The translations under genes were made by a program, and so were the position numbers. From Cydia pomonella (taxonomy: Eukaryota > Arthropoda > Insecta > Lepidoptera > Tortricidae), in assembly GCF_033807575.1 (NCBI RefSeq), contig NC_084711.1:14136001-14200000 (forward strand): 64,000 nt of DNA, written 5' to 3'. Shown here piece by piece: positions 11,370-22,400 of this stretch; positions within the stretch are counted from its first letter, which is position 1, and each line of letters starts with the position of its first letter. The notes beneath the pieces are model-generated. The model made no database searches and had not been told where the DNA came from. It saw only the letters and a program-made list of their open reading frames with translations.

Positions 11370-11866
11370 TCTGTCCGTCCGATTCTGTCACAGCCACTTT
11401 TTTCCGAAACTATAAAAGCTATACTGTTCAAACTTGGTAAGTAGATGTATTCTATGAACCGCATTATGATGTTTACACAAAAATAGAAAAAAAAAACAAT
11501 AAATTTTGGGGGTTCCCCATACTTAGAACTGAAACTCAAAAAATCTTTTTTCATCAAACCCATACGTGTGGGGTATCTATGGATAGGTCTTTAAAAATGA
11601 TATTGAGGTTTCTAATATCATTTTTTCTAAACTGAATAGTTTGCGCGAGAGACACTTCCAAAGTGGTAAAAAGTGTGTCCCCCCCCCCGTAACTTCTAAA
11701 ATAACAGAATGAAAAATCTAAAAAAAATATATAATATACATTCCCATGCAAACTTCCACCGAAAATTGGTTTGATCGAGATCTAGTAAGTAGTTTTTTTT
11801 AATACGTCATAATTAAATGGTACGGAACCCTTCATGGGCGAGTCCGACTCGCACTTGTTTTTATTG
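11370..11866 (+). mobile_element. GGTACGGAACCC-type repeat, head truncated
   Basis: It runs from GTCCGATTCTGTCACAGCCA to GGTACGGAACCCTTCATGGG and GAGTCCGACTCGCACTTG. It is the same element as 24368-25706 and 26163-26945 but lacks the GGGTTCCG head and has a single internal unit, with a C10 tract. Confidence 0.75.
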
Positions 11867-11908
11867 TGTGGTAATAAATGGTGTATCTTATTCTTATTCT
11901 TAATATTT

Positions 11909-12170
11909 TAAGAGGGAAGAATAGCTTTATAGCAAAATAACGGACCTTTTTCTATGAACTTCCAATTCGGGAGAAACGTTTTCCGCTAACTAAATCTTAA
12001 CAAATCACTTTGATTTTGATGTCGATCGCTTCCGCATAATATATTCTAGGTTTATAGGATTCGCTTTAAATAACAAATTGTATTGCAAATTTAATAAAAA
12101 AGGAAAACCTATAAACCTCGTTTTTCATTTATTCATTCATTTTGCCAATAACATACTAAAAAATCATGGA
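11909..12170. repeat. Block duplicated at 25960-26160 / 26958-26982
   Basis: AAGAGGGAAGAATAGCTTT, CACTTTGATTTTGATGTC, CATAATATATTCTAGG and AATAACATACTAAAAAATC occur in the same order in both places, beside copies of the same element. Confidence 0.7.
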
Positions 12171-12180
12171 GTCACTAAGC

Positions 12181-14614
12181 GTAAGCGAGATGGAAGTGCG
12201 TGCCCAGGAGCGCAGATACATAGTTTTTAAATTTTTTTATTTGTGTGTTTTAAAAATAAAAAAAGTAATCGCTGCATTCTCCAAGGATAATATTGCTCAT
12301 TTTTAGAAATACTTTTTCGTTTGGCTTTTGTGCAAAATTTATTATAACTTTTTCAATTCATTATAGACCGAAGTTCGTGATTTTTTTCTATCGAGCTAAA
12401 GTCAAAACCTCGGGATTCGAACCGCTGAAGTCCCTAAAGAAAGGCCTTAAGATTGCTAATTGAATTTATGGCAGCCGTATTGTGATCAAAAAAAGCACTA
12501 CGACTCTTTTTTAATCCGTTGTCTGAACCTACTGTATCTTAAAAATCACAGGCGGTTTGGTGCAAATATAGCTTAAGTTTGTGCACTGTGCTAATCAAAT
12601 AGAACATACGCCAGAACTGTCCGATATAGCTTCACGATTCGTTTGGCATGTGACCTACCGTAACGCAGATTGCAAATAGAACTCAGCGATTACATAGTTG
12701 CAGGCAAACGTACCGCTCCATTCATACCAAAACTGCTTTCAATTTCGTAATATTGGCTACTCACACGTATATTAAATTTGCTCAAATATGCAAGCCATGT
12801 TACTTTCTTTCTTACGTAAAAGGGATGCAAATATTTGGTCACCACCACCAAATAAAGTTGCTAGCCTCAAACTTCCTAGCCATCTATTTCTGGGGTCCCA
12901 GCATGGTTCCATTTTTATCGCCTGTCTAATATTTATCTGTTTAGTCTTCATGAACTTACACACGTGTTATTGTGTTAATTTATTGCGGACATGGCATATC
13001 AAGTAAGTTTTGATTTAATGGAATCATATTTTTTGAACAAAATCATCGTTTTATTAAGGCATTAAGAAGAATTATAATTTTTTGTCCATTGTTTCGATTG
13101 GCATCATTAAAATAGGGGTGATTTTTTTTCACATTTAGGCCCGCTCGATTCCCAGACGAAGCAAGTATTTCTTAGAAAATCTTTAAACGCAGAATTACTG
13201 GTTTTTAAAAATAACTTCTTTCAGCAAAATATCCTATCTACGATATTTAAGGTACTTTCCCTTGATGTCCCATAGTCTTGGGAGCCCTTGTATAAGCTTT
13301 CAGTTTATCATTTCTCATTCAGAGGTGAAACCCTTAATTAGACTATATAGAACTTAAGCTTATATAAAGTTGTTGGGGAGTTTAACGGTAACACCTTCGT
13401 TTTGTAACAAACAGCGTAGCGCGCACGCGCAAGCAAGTCAATGTTAATGTGTAGTTGCCGGTGTAAATTTCATCAGAGTTCTAACACCAAAGCAAACGGA
13501 ACGAACAAGTTTCTGACCAGTTATAGTTTCCCCACGGCCATCGAATGTCAGCCAAGGTCAACATTACCTAATGATAAACAAAATTTATCGCACCACTCGC
13601 AATCGATAAGTTATAAGATCAGGTGATACATGTATGTATTTAATGTGGCTACCTAAAATCCCCTTCAGTGAAAGAACGCAAACAATGTAAATAATTTACC
13701 GTACGAAACTAAACTTTCCCTCAACACGCACATTTCAAGGTCGATAAGATTAAGTAAGTCATGGTTTACCCGCGTAATTACATTTTGTACCATAACTTTA
13801 CCTCAGTTTTGATTTTTGATGAAAATATGAGGACATTGTTCAAACAAAGAAAATATTAACAAATATTTTTTAGTTTGTGCTAAACGGTTTAGCTGCTACT
13901 TTACAATTGAATTCCTTGGATTCATCCATTTTATTTAGTAATTCAAGTTTCTGTATAAAACAATAATATTTTGTACGCACGACCAAACAAGAAAAGTTTT
14001 AGATAGGTATCTAAAATAAGTAGCTTAAAAATTGCAGATTGTTGTGAAACTAAATACACCGTTACATCATATAAATAAACATCGGGACGAATCGATACGT
14101 TTCTGGCCTTGTTTCTTTTGGGCTTAGTGCCTTCACCTCGAGTGCATAGTTAAATGCAGCAAAGTCGGCCGACGACCCGGCCGTGACGTCAATGCTGCAT
14201 CTCTGCTCAGATCGTAATCTTCATGTCTAGCTGTACCGGATTTACTGTTACTGCCTTCGAGAGCTGCGTACTTGGACTAAAATAACCACAATACGGTACT
14301 TTCTGCCGGAAGCGAGTAAAGAACAAAAACTCCTCTAGGTGCGGAATGATCGAGCCAATCTGCTAAAATCTTGACGTGCAACCAGCAACGGTTAATCTCA
14401 GATATTGAAATGACGTTCAGAAGAAATGTTAGTCTAGTGATATTGAAATCTGCTTAATTTGTTACAATCATTTACTCAATCAGAGAGGACTTGTTGACAT
14501 TTTATGCTACTCATAAATATTACCTAGGTACATCATGAATCGAAAATTAAATAAACACTGAAAATGGCGGTAAAGACAATTTGACCGTCACAATAAGCTA
14601 AACTGGAGCTTAAA
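12181..14614. other. No gene seen; one CRE-like site
   Basis: AT-rich with short chance frames. A locally GC-richer patch at 14160-14280 holds a palindromic TGACGTCA (14184-14191). Nothing else is recognisable. Confidence 0.5.
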
Positions 14615-15180
14615 GTATGGTAGATTGTTAACCAAGGGATAAACTGTGGGTGTACGTCTTTTTACTATGAAGGGGAAACTTTTTGCGATAACTCAAAAAC
14701 AGCTAAAGATATGATATGATCAGATATCCGCTATAGTTTTCATTTAATGTTTTTCTTAAGCTCTACTTCCAAGATTATATTCATATTTTTTGGACCTATG
14801 GTTCAAAAGTTAGAGGGGGGGGAACACATTTTTTTTTCTTTCGGAGCAATTATTTCCGAATATGTATATTCACTTTATCAAGAAATGTTTGTTGAAGACC
14901 TTTGAAACCTAGTTTTGAAAGACCTTTCCAACGATACCCCACACTGTAGGGTTGAAGCAAAAAAAAAGTTGACCCCCACTTTACGTGTAGGGGAGGTATC
15001 CAAAAAAAAAATATTTTTTGATCTTATTGTACGATTTTGTCGGCTTTATTGATTTATTTTTTTATGCCAAATTTCAGCTTTCTAGCACTAACGGCCACGG
15101 AGCAAAGCCTCGGACAGACAGACAGACAGACGGACATGGCGAAACTATAAGGGTTCCTAGTTGACTACGGAACCCTAAAA
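14615..15180 (+). mobile_element. Dispersed repeat ending CGGAACCCTAAAAA
   Basis: It starts near GTAGATTGTTAACCAAGGGA (also at 53187) and ends with an AGAC repeat, GGACATGGCGAAACTATAAG, GGTTCCTAGTTGAC and CGGAACCCTAAAAA. The ends resemble the GGGTTCCG family, but the interior differs. Confidence 0.55.
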
Positions 15181-15295
15181 AGCGAAAAACTGGCAAAACC
15201 TCCTCCTCCCCCTCGTACTTATGATTATGACATTTTACTATCCAACTGTCCAACCACTTAACTCAATTCGTTGGTAAGATTTCTTACTTTTACAT

Positions 15296-15493
15296 ACAGT
15301 ACCCCTAGTGTAAATATTTTCGACAGCGAAACGTGACGTACACGTTTGCGTTAAGTGTCATTTTGTATGAGATTTTTGACTTTCCAAAACGTCCCGCTTG
15401 GCGCGCTCTTTCTAAATCCAATACAAAATGAGACTAAACGCAAACGCGTACGTCACGTTTGGAAATCGAATTTAGTTACACTAGGTGTACTGA
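15296..15493. mobile_element. MITE with about 75-bp imperfect TIRs
   Basis: ACAGTACCCCTAGTGTAA...AACGTGACGTACACGTTTGC...TCATTTTGTATGA is mirrored by AATACAAAATGAGACTAAAC...GTACGTCACGTTT...TACACTAGGTGTACTG. The 62-codon frame across it is incidental. Confidence 0.75.
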
Positions 15494-15668
15494 TCTTAAA
15501 TGCAGATCAGTCGTACGCAACTAAATCATTATTTTCATCGTAGTCTAAACTTCTTAAATACTAACCATCTTAGTTAAACGGTAGACAGCTTTATCATCAT
15601 ATCTGGAATCAAAGATACACTGATTGAGTAAGATGCTTAAATCTAAGACAATTTCGTGCTTCGAATTT

Positions 15669-15805
15669 GACAGGTAAACGAGAGATGGCGCTGTACAGCA
15701 CCATACATTTTGCGGTAACTCTGATTGTCAAAAGTTGACGTTTGACAATTCAGTGACCGAAAAACATGGCGCAGTACAGCGACATCTGTTTTGGATGTCA
15801 AACTA
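15669..15805. mobile_element. MITE-like repeat (AGATGGCGCTGTACAGC)
   Basis: GAGATGGCGCTGTACAGCACC is mirrored by GCGCAGTACAGCGACATCTG near the other end. An inner inverted pair is TTGTCAAAAGT/ACGTTTGACAA. Confidence 0.55.
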
Positions 15806-16839
15806 AGGGACACGTTTTTTCATAGACTTTACCTCTCTTTCTCACGTAGGTAGGATGTAATGCATGCAACGGTGACTAACTCTATTTCCATATTTACTGT
15901 AACATTTCGAAACAAAATCAAAACAAACAACGGGTATGTTATTGACCTTTGATAAGGTCGATTATAGGAGATAAAATAAAAGCAAGAGTATACACATCTT
16001 CTGACGCGATAAGCCGACGATAGTATCTGCAAAACGACGATATTCCTCATTGAGGCATATTACGTTCTTCCGAGTTCATTGTATCGTTAACCTGACTATA
16101 AAAATACATTTTACGTATCACGTTTTCCTCGTTCAAATGCTTTGAAACGAAACTGAGTAAATAGGTGAAGGAAAACATTGTTTAAAAATACGTTCCCTAC
16201 TGACCGAGCACACGGAGCACAGTTTCAGGGGAGATCGGGTAAACATAGACCACAATGCCGAATGCTTTTCGTTCCCGAAATACCCGATCCGGGTTCGATG
16301 CCCGAGGAAATGGTACACTGATACGGAACTAAGACGACACGGTGCTCACGCGCAGACACTGCTGAGTTACGTAAACCATCATTGTAGGTTACGATGAGGT
16401 GTGATGCATCAACGAATACAATTTAAAATCGATTTGTACTCGGCGCTGTCAGATTTTACATAATAATAAAGCAAATAAGTGTATCTTTCTCATACAAAAG
16501 CTTAAATTTCTTTTATTATCGGTGCAAGGTGCAGTTACTTAATTCACACGTTGACCAAACCTGTCCTGTGGTAGTCCGGCAGGGGGCTTCTGGGAGCAGA
16601 ATGGCAATTGTACATCGGCTAACGAATCGGCAAACAAAAAAGATGTATCGGAATGACAGAAAAAAATATACGAAAACTCACGTGACTATTTCCATACATT
16701 ATTTAAAGTTTCGATTGGCGTTTCTCATCTTGGCCAGGCTCCCTGAACGGAGGTGACGTACTTATAGGATAACTCTTTTCATATTTCTGCAACAGTGTAT
16801 GTACATCTTCTAGCCGACTTCACGACGACCATCTTTTGA

Positions 16840-17105
16840 CCGACCGGTCTGGCCTAGTGGGTAGTGACCCTGCCTATGAAGCCGATGGTCCCGGGTTCAA
16901 ATCCTGGTAAGAGCATATATTTGTGTGATGAACACGGATATTTGTTTCTGAGTCATGGGTGTTTTCTATGTATTTAAGCAGTTATAATTATATATTAGGT
17001 ATATATATATCGTTGTCTAGGTACCTACAATACAAGCCTTATTGAGCTTACTGTGGGACTTAGTCAATTTCAGTCAGTAATATTTATTTATAATTTATTC
17101 ACAGG
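16840..17105 (+). mobile_element. tRNA-derived SINE, near full length
   Basis: It starts CGACCGGTCTGGCCTAGTGG. B box GGTTCAAATCC, body GTCATGGGTGTTTTCTATGT, then TTATTGAGCTTACTGTGGGA and a TATTTATTTATAATTTATT tail. It carries an extra AT-rich insert around 16980-17020 compared with the 10.2-kb copy. Confidence 0.85.
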
Positions 17106-17510
17106 AACATATGGTACATGGGATGTTACAATAAAGATATAAAACCTTAATACGTTCGACCGTTAAGCATGTGAAAATTAGTTTTCACACCCGAAACTTA
17201 AACCACTGTTCGATTACAAATACACGGGTTCGATTTCTATTTCCTGTTTACTTAATAGAGAGGATCCCTTATTTACTTCCAACTAAACTAACAGTTCGTA
17301 CTTGCAAATAGGTTGTTTGCAGTGGAAACACTATTCCACTGGTGCCGATTGGCGGCCGCAAATACTTTCGTTTCGCAAATGGCGCGCTCCACTAACTAAC
17401 CGGTCTATTGGGTTGCCGTACAATTCGATTCCCGCTACAACAGGGTAAAGTACCTACAGATGTACGGTCGAGGAAATTTATTCTTTAATAATTTGCGGTT
17501 CAAGTGGTTG

Positions 17511-17645
17511 TACAGTCACGTCTGAAAATATCGATACGAAAAATGTGCCAAAAAGATGTATACACTACCTTGATATACGGGCAATAAAGTCGTGTATACA
17601 TATTTTTGGAACTTTTTTCGTATCGATATTTTCAGACGTGACGTA
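17511..17645. mobile_element. MITE, TIR GTCACGTCTGAAAATATCGA, likely TA target
   Basis: The 29-bp ends, GTCACGTCTGAAAATATCGA..CGAAAAA and its inverse, are essentially perfect. The centre contains a second inverted pair (GTATACACTA/CGTGTATACA). Outer bases TAC...GTA fit a TA duplication. Confidence 0.8.
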
Positions 17646-17897
17646 TGCTAAGAACTGTCGAATTAAAGTGAACTGTAAACTGCTAAAAAATCAATTTCCT
17701 CGAACGTACGGGAAGTTTCCGAAACTAAGAAAAGTTTTTTTTGCAAATGGAACATTTCGATTCCCATACAAAAATATGAGAAGCTTCCGAATTTTTTTAT
17801 GTTTATAAATTTCGCAATTTTGAAAAATTTCTGGCGGCACAAGTCTAGTACTTCATCATTAGCAAACATAAGATATATATTTCTTAAGTATCGTTTT

Positions 17898-18176
17898 TAG
17901 GGTTCCGTACCCAAAGAGTCAAACGGGACCCTATTACTGAGACTTCGCTGTCCGTCCGTCCGTCCATCTGTCATAAACCGTGATCGTGATAGCTGGACAG
18001 TTGAGATTTTCACAGATAATGTACTTCTGTTGCCGCTATAACAAAAAACAGAATAAAATAAATATTTAAGGGGGGCTCCCATACAACAAACATATTTTTT
18101 TTGCCGTTTATATAAATAATGGTACGGAACCCTTCGTGCTCGAGTCCGACTCGCACTTGGCCGGTTTTTTGCTATA
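17898..18176 (+). mobile_element. GGGTTCCGTACCC-type repeat, uninterrupted copy
   Basis: Head TTTTTAGGGTTCCGTACCCA, CCGT microsatellite, GTTGCCGCTATAACA, GGGGGCTCCCATACAACAAA, then GGTACGGAACCCTTCGTGCT and GACTCGCACTTGGCCGG. It serves as the empty-site reference for the interrupted copy at 38062-38911. Confidence 0.8.
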
Positions 18177-18314
18177 CTAAAACAAACGAAAAGTAATATT
18201 AAAGACTCATCCTCATCTCAAAACTAATTCTCTATGAATTTAACCAAAAGTAAAGTTTTCCGTACCTTGCTGAAAACTTCAGTCTTAAATTAATTTTGAT
18301 ACTTCTTTGAGATT

Positions 18315-18612
18315 CCCACGTTACAGGCTGAGCCTAGTGTGGGGATCAGGGATCGGAAACCGGTATTTTTTGTATGGGAACGAAAACGGTATTTTTTCGT
18401 TCTTTGTTAATTACTTCATTTCTAATTAGGCAATCTAATAATACGAAGGCGTTATCTGAAAACACAACTGAGTCCTACATTTAGGGTATAAAATAAACCG
18501 AAATATATGGTTATTTCGATGTTTTTGCAAAAAACCGGTTCCGATCCCTGGTGGGGATCAATGTACTGCTGCTCTTGTAATGCCAAATTCTTGAAATAAA
18601 TATATTATTCTA
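18315..18612 (+). mobile_element. Non-LTR retrotransposon 3' tail, interrupted by a hAT-like MITE
   Basis: GATTCCCACG..CTGAGCCTAGTGTGGGGAT resumes after the insertion as CAATGTACTGCTGCTCTTGT, then GTAATGCCAAATTCTTG, AATAAATATATT and TATTC repeats. A related sequence (AGGCTAAGCCTAGTGTAGGA) lies at 45470. Confidence 0.6.
18347..18550. mobile_element. hAT-like MITE, 204 bp, perfect 8-bp TSD GTGGGGAT
   Basis: The ends are CAGGGATCGGAAACCGG and CCGGTTCCGATCCCTG. GTGGGGAT occurs at 18339-18346 and again at 18551-18558. The 8-bp duplication and the CAGGG terminus fit the hAT superfamily. There is no coding capacity. Confidence 0.85.
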
Positions 18613-19346
18613 TTCTATTCAAATATGCGGAGGGAGGATAAAGAAGATTCTTAAATTATTACTATAATTTTGGAGATTTATGAGTAAAAGCCTTTTAAAA
18701 GTGATGATAGAGTATCCACTGTTTTTATTATTTTTAGGGTGTCTTAGACAAAATGGGCAAAAACGCAAAAACCTTTATAGTTTTGTCATATCCCTCTGTC
18801 CGTCCCTCCATTTGTCCGTGTGTCCATGTCACAGACTTTTACTTGCTACGTATGTGTATTTTGTGGTCCGCTAGTGTCGCTACTTAGTTAAGAAGTAAAA
18901 ATTCAAAAATATATCCCCACCGCCCTCTAACTGAAGTATGAACCCAGATTGCAAAACAAACAATAATAATACTCACCACGAAAATTATTTTGAATCATTA
19001 AGGATTTTTCGTGGTTAAAAAAAATCAATTAAAGCCACGTGCGTCTAACACAAATCAACATTCGGAAATTTTTCTACGTATTGTAAACTTAATTGAGTTC
19101 TACAAATTCAGACTCATAACTCATAAGACTTACTTACTCTAAGCAATGTGATACGCCTTCGTCTTACAAATTTGCCCGTTTGCGGTAACTTGACTCTGTT
19201 GCTGCTGCTGTAAGATTATTAAACTGACACATTAGACGAAGCAATTAGGCGGATAGGTGTCCGACGGTCCTCAAATTAATAAAACCCTTCCCTCGACTCT
19301 CAACTCCAGTAGCATCTTAATAAGAGCTATTTTGACTTGTTGCAGA

Positions 19347-19441
19347 ATGCCGGCGCTCCGGCTACTGGGGCGCAAATGGCTAGCCGCCTCGGACGATCTC
19401 GTGTTTCCGAGCATCTTCGAGCTACTGTGCCGTTTTGTATG
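19347..19441 (+). CDS. DAGLB: DAGL coding exon 1 (start codon)
   Basis: ATG at 19347 opens residues 1-31 plus two bases of codon 32. The peptide MPALRLLGRKWLAASDDLVF is the hallmark N-terminus of diacylglycerol lipases: short cytosolic head, basic GRKW, then SDDLV just before the first membrane helix. The donor is G|GTAAGT at 19442. The split codon TG|G (Trp32) is completed exactly by the first base of exon 2. An in-frame upstream ATG at 19257 exists but adds residues not seen in the family, so 19347 is preferred. TTGCAG ends one base before the ATG, which looks like a 3' splice site and suggests a non-coding 5' exon upstream. Confidence 0.93.
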
Positions 19442-22400
19442 GTAAGTAGACAATATATCGCGCTGACTAAGCGCTTAGTTTCACCCTCTAGTTTCACCGA
19501 TAGCCGGTATTCGATAGAACATTACATTTTTTGTCCTCATACTGATCACTAGAACCCGCCGCCTAAAAGCCGCTCCCATACAATGGAAGTTACACTCTCA
19601 TTTTAAAATGACCCGCATAAATTATATGAAATTTGGCATGAACAATCGAACATTAACGTAACATACGAGTATTTTACCTATGTCTGGTATTTCGTTACTA
19701 TACTTACAAAGAAAATAGAGCGAGTAGAAGTTTTGGATGTAAAACTTTTATTCGCTCTAATTTCCCTTTATTGCAATTTTCCTTGAGAATGTTGTTTTAA
19801 AATGAGAGCGTAACGTGAGTGCGCGTCAGTAAAATATGAGCCGGTGTGACTCAAGTAGTGATGGGTAGGACATCAATTTAAAATGAGTTTGTATGAGTAC
19901 CTCATTCTCTAAAATGAGGTGTTACAATGTCTTACTTCAAATGAGGAGAGGTACTAGCACTTTTGCAGCATCGACTATTTCATCAACTCCAACGGCAGCA
20001 AACCATATTTAATGTAAATACATATTTAGGCATTGCTAAACTTCCTTTTAAATATTTACTTGGAGTGCAATTCTGGAGGTTTAAAACAGAACTTTAAGAA
20101 CAGAAGACATACATTTAAGAATCAAACTAAGGAGTTAAAGTACATACATCCTATTGCAACTTAATATGATGCTTTTATGAAACTTGTTCTAATTTAGCAG
20201 TTTATTATTTTTATTGTTAGATTGTTCAGTATCAATCCTTGCTACTTGATATCATTTTAAGTTTAACATTCATATATTGAAATAAATACTAACCATAAAC
20301 TACCAGACAAACAATTAACAAAATAAGGAGAACAAATCCAATATTTTTTGTACCATTATTATATAGAAATTACTAACTTACCACCTCATAATTTATCAGT
20401 AATAATATCATTGTAATATGATAACAAACGAAAGCCTCAATAACGTTCGCGCGGTAATGCCACCGGCTTGTAATATACACTTGATTTTTGTATGCAAAAG
20501 ACACAAAGAAAGACCCACAGGTATATTTTATCGCGAAAACAATGTTAATATATTGTTATTTTGGTATAATTATAAGAATGGTCACTGATCACTATTTATA
20601 AAACACAACTAAAGATTACGAACAACTTTTTCGAGTTTCTCGTACTATAAATATGTCAAAATCATAAATGATCGAAATACTATACGAAGCACGTTAACAA
20701 AAAGTATTAAAAATTCAAATCGTTAAAATGTACATGTTTATTTCACCTATACAAATTATATTTATGTACTTTTTTATTAATAAACTAATGTAAAATATCA
20801 TATTTTGTGTACGCCACTATATTATATTTCAATAATTTAAATAATATTTTGGTCTCTTAAACGATAACTGTTTCTTTTCTAAGCTAGCTTCGTAAATGCC
20901 CAGTGAGACTTGGTTGGCATTTCAATCGCTTATCAAGTAACCATTTCACTGTCCAGTCTAATTGATTCAGATTATACATGACACCAGCAATATGAGTCTT
21001 GAGGTCAGGTTATACTGGTATGCGCGTTAGTACAATAATAGCTAACAAATATGGAGGCCTACCGCGAACCATGAAGTTTTGCTTTGCTGTCGCACTTACG
21101 TATGAAATTACAAGTGCGACAGAGAGAAAAAACTTTCTTCGGTAGGTTCTTTGATGACTTAGATTTTTCGCTTTTGACAAGTAACTTAGCAATGCTAGGA
21201 TCAAAATGGCGTAATATGTATGTAAGCTTGCGGACGCTTACGCTTGTTTTCTTTCGTGTTTCATTTTTAACGTATTTTCGATGAGGTGTTATTGAAGCAC
21301 GGCGCGTGTCTGTCTCACTCCCTCTTTCGGTAAATCTAATTCATTGTTTCATTTTGAAAGGATTTTTGAGGGGATGTCACAGTGAGGCGAGTGAATAAAC
21401 ACAACGCATTTCGCGGTGGACCTTTTGTCCTTGCAATAAGGTTTGTAGTTGGGCAGTTGATAGTGTGAGCGATGAATGCGATGACGTCAATGACTCATTT
21501 CTTCATTTGAATGTCGGCGAGCACCGAGCGCCTCGCGACTCTCTTGCGAGTTGTGAGGAACGCGAGTGAGTTTGAAAGGCTGAGAGTTTTTTTTCAAATT
21601 TGAAGTGTTTGAATGGTTTGAGTGGTAAGAGCTGTGTGTGATGCGCGCGAGTAAATGAGTAAAATTAATTGAGGAGTGATGTATGACATTTATGCGGTGT
21701 GAAGTTCTGCGACAATTTAACTAAATGAGTGGTACAAATGAGGTGCCTCACGAGTGAGCAACTCAACACTAGACTCAAGGGATGGACTACAATTTCTAGC
21801 GCTTAACAAGAAAATCGCAATCTATTGGGACTTCTTTCAAATCAAATTTGTAAGAAAGAGATAAGTATCCGCTTGAATTAGATACCTAATACGTATTATG
21901 AAATGAGGTGAGTTCGATACACGACCCGAATATCCCGATCTCATTAATCACGCCGTCAGAACTAATCTCTTTCCGCGTATTTTAGCGCGATGTAAAATGT
22001 TTACATAGCGTTTGGTTTGGTAAAATTAATGACGCTTCCCTTGCGAAATTCCCATTCATCCGGAAAAGTAGAACAACAACACACACAGATTGAATTAAAT
22101 CAGAACGCTCTGCAATAACATTACGAGATTTAAGGCCACACTGATTGTGTGCCGTACCTATAACATTACCATTACGGTACAGCATAATGAAATTTCATGC
22201 ATTTAGGGTAAACAAAATGTAAGTATCTCTTTGCGTTTTAACTCTAGATATACTCATTGGTATCTCCGATTTAAGATTGGTAGTATACCTATTTTTAATA
22301 TACTTATTAGCTAGCATCAAGGTTCCCTTCGTGAATTGTAAAATCTCGAAATACAGGTTAATCGACTTTATATGTGACTGTATCTGGTAAAGATACCTTA

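Noticed and set aside
15355..15543. 62-codon frame
   Set aside because: Lies across a MITE whose two ends are inverted copies.
16260..16320. GGGTTCGATGCCCG, B-box-like tRNA candidate
   Set aside because: A T-arm-like stem is present, but no A box, D arm or acceptor pairing was found upstream.
19257..19346. Upstream in-frame ATG extending DAGL by 30 residues
   Set aside because: The extension has no family similarity, and the conserved N-terminus begins at 19347. An acceptor-like AG lies between.
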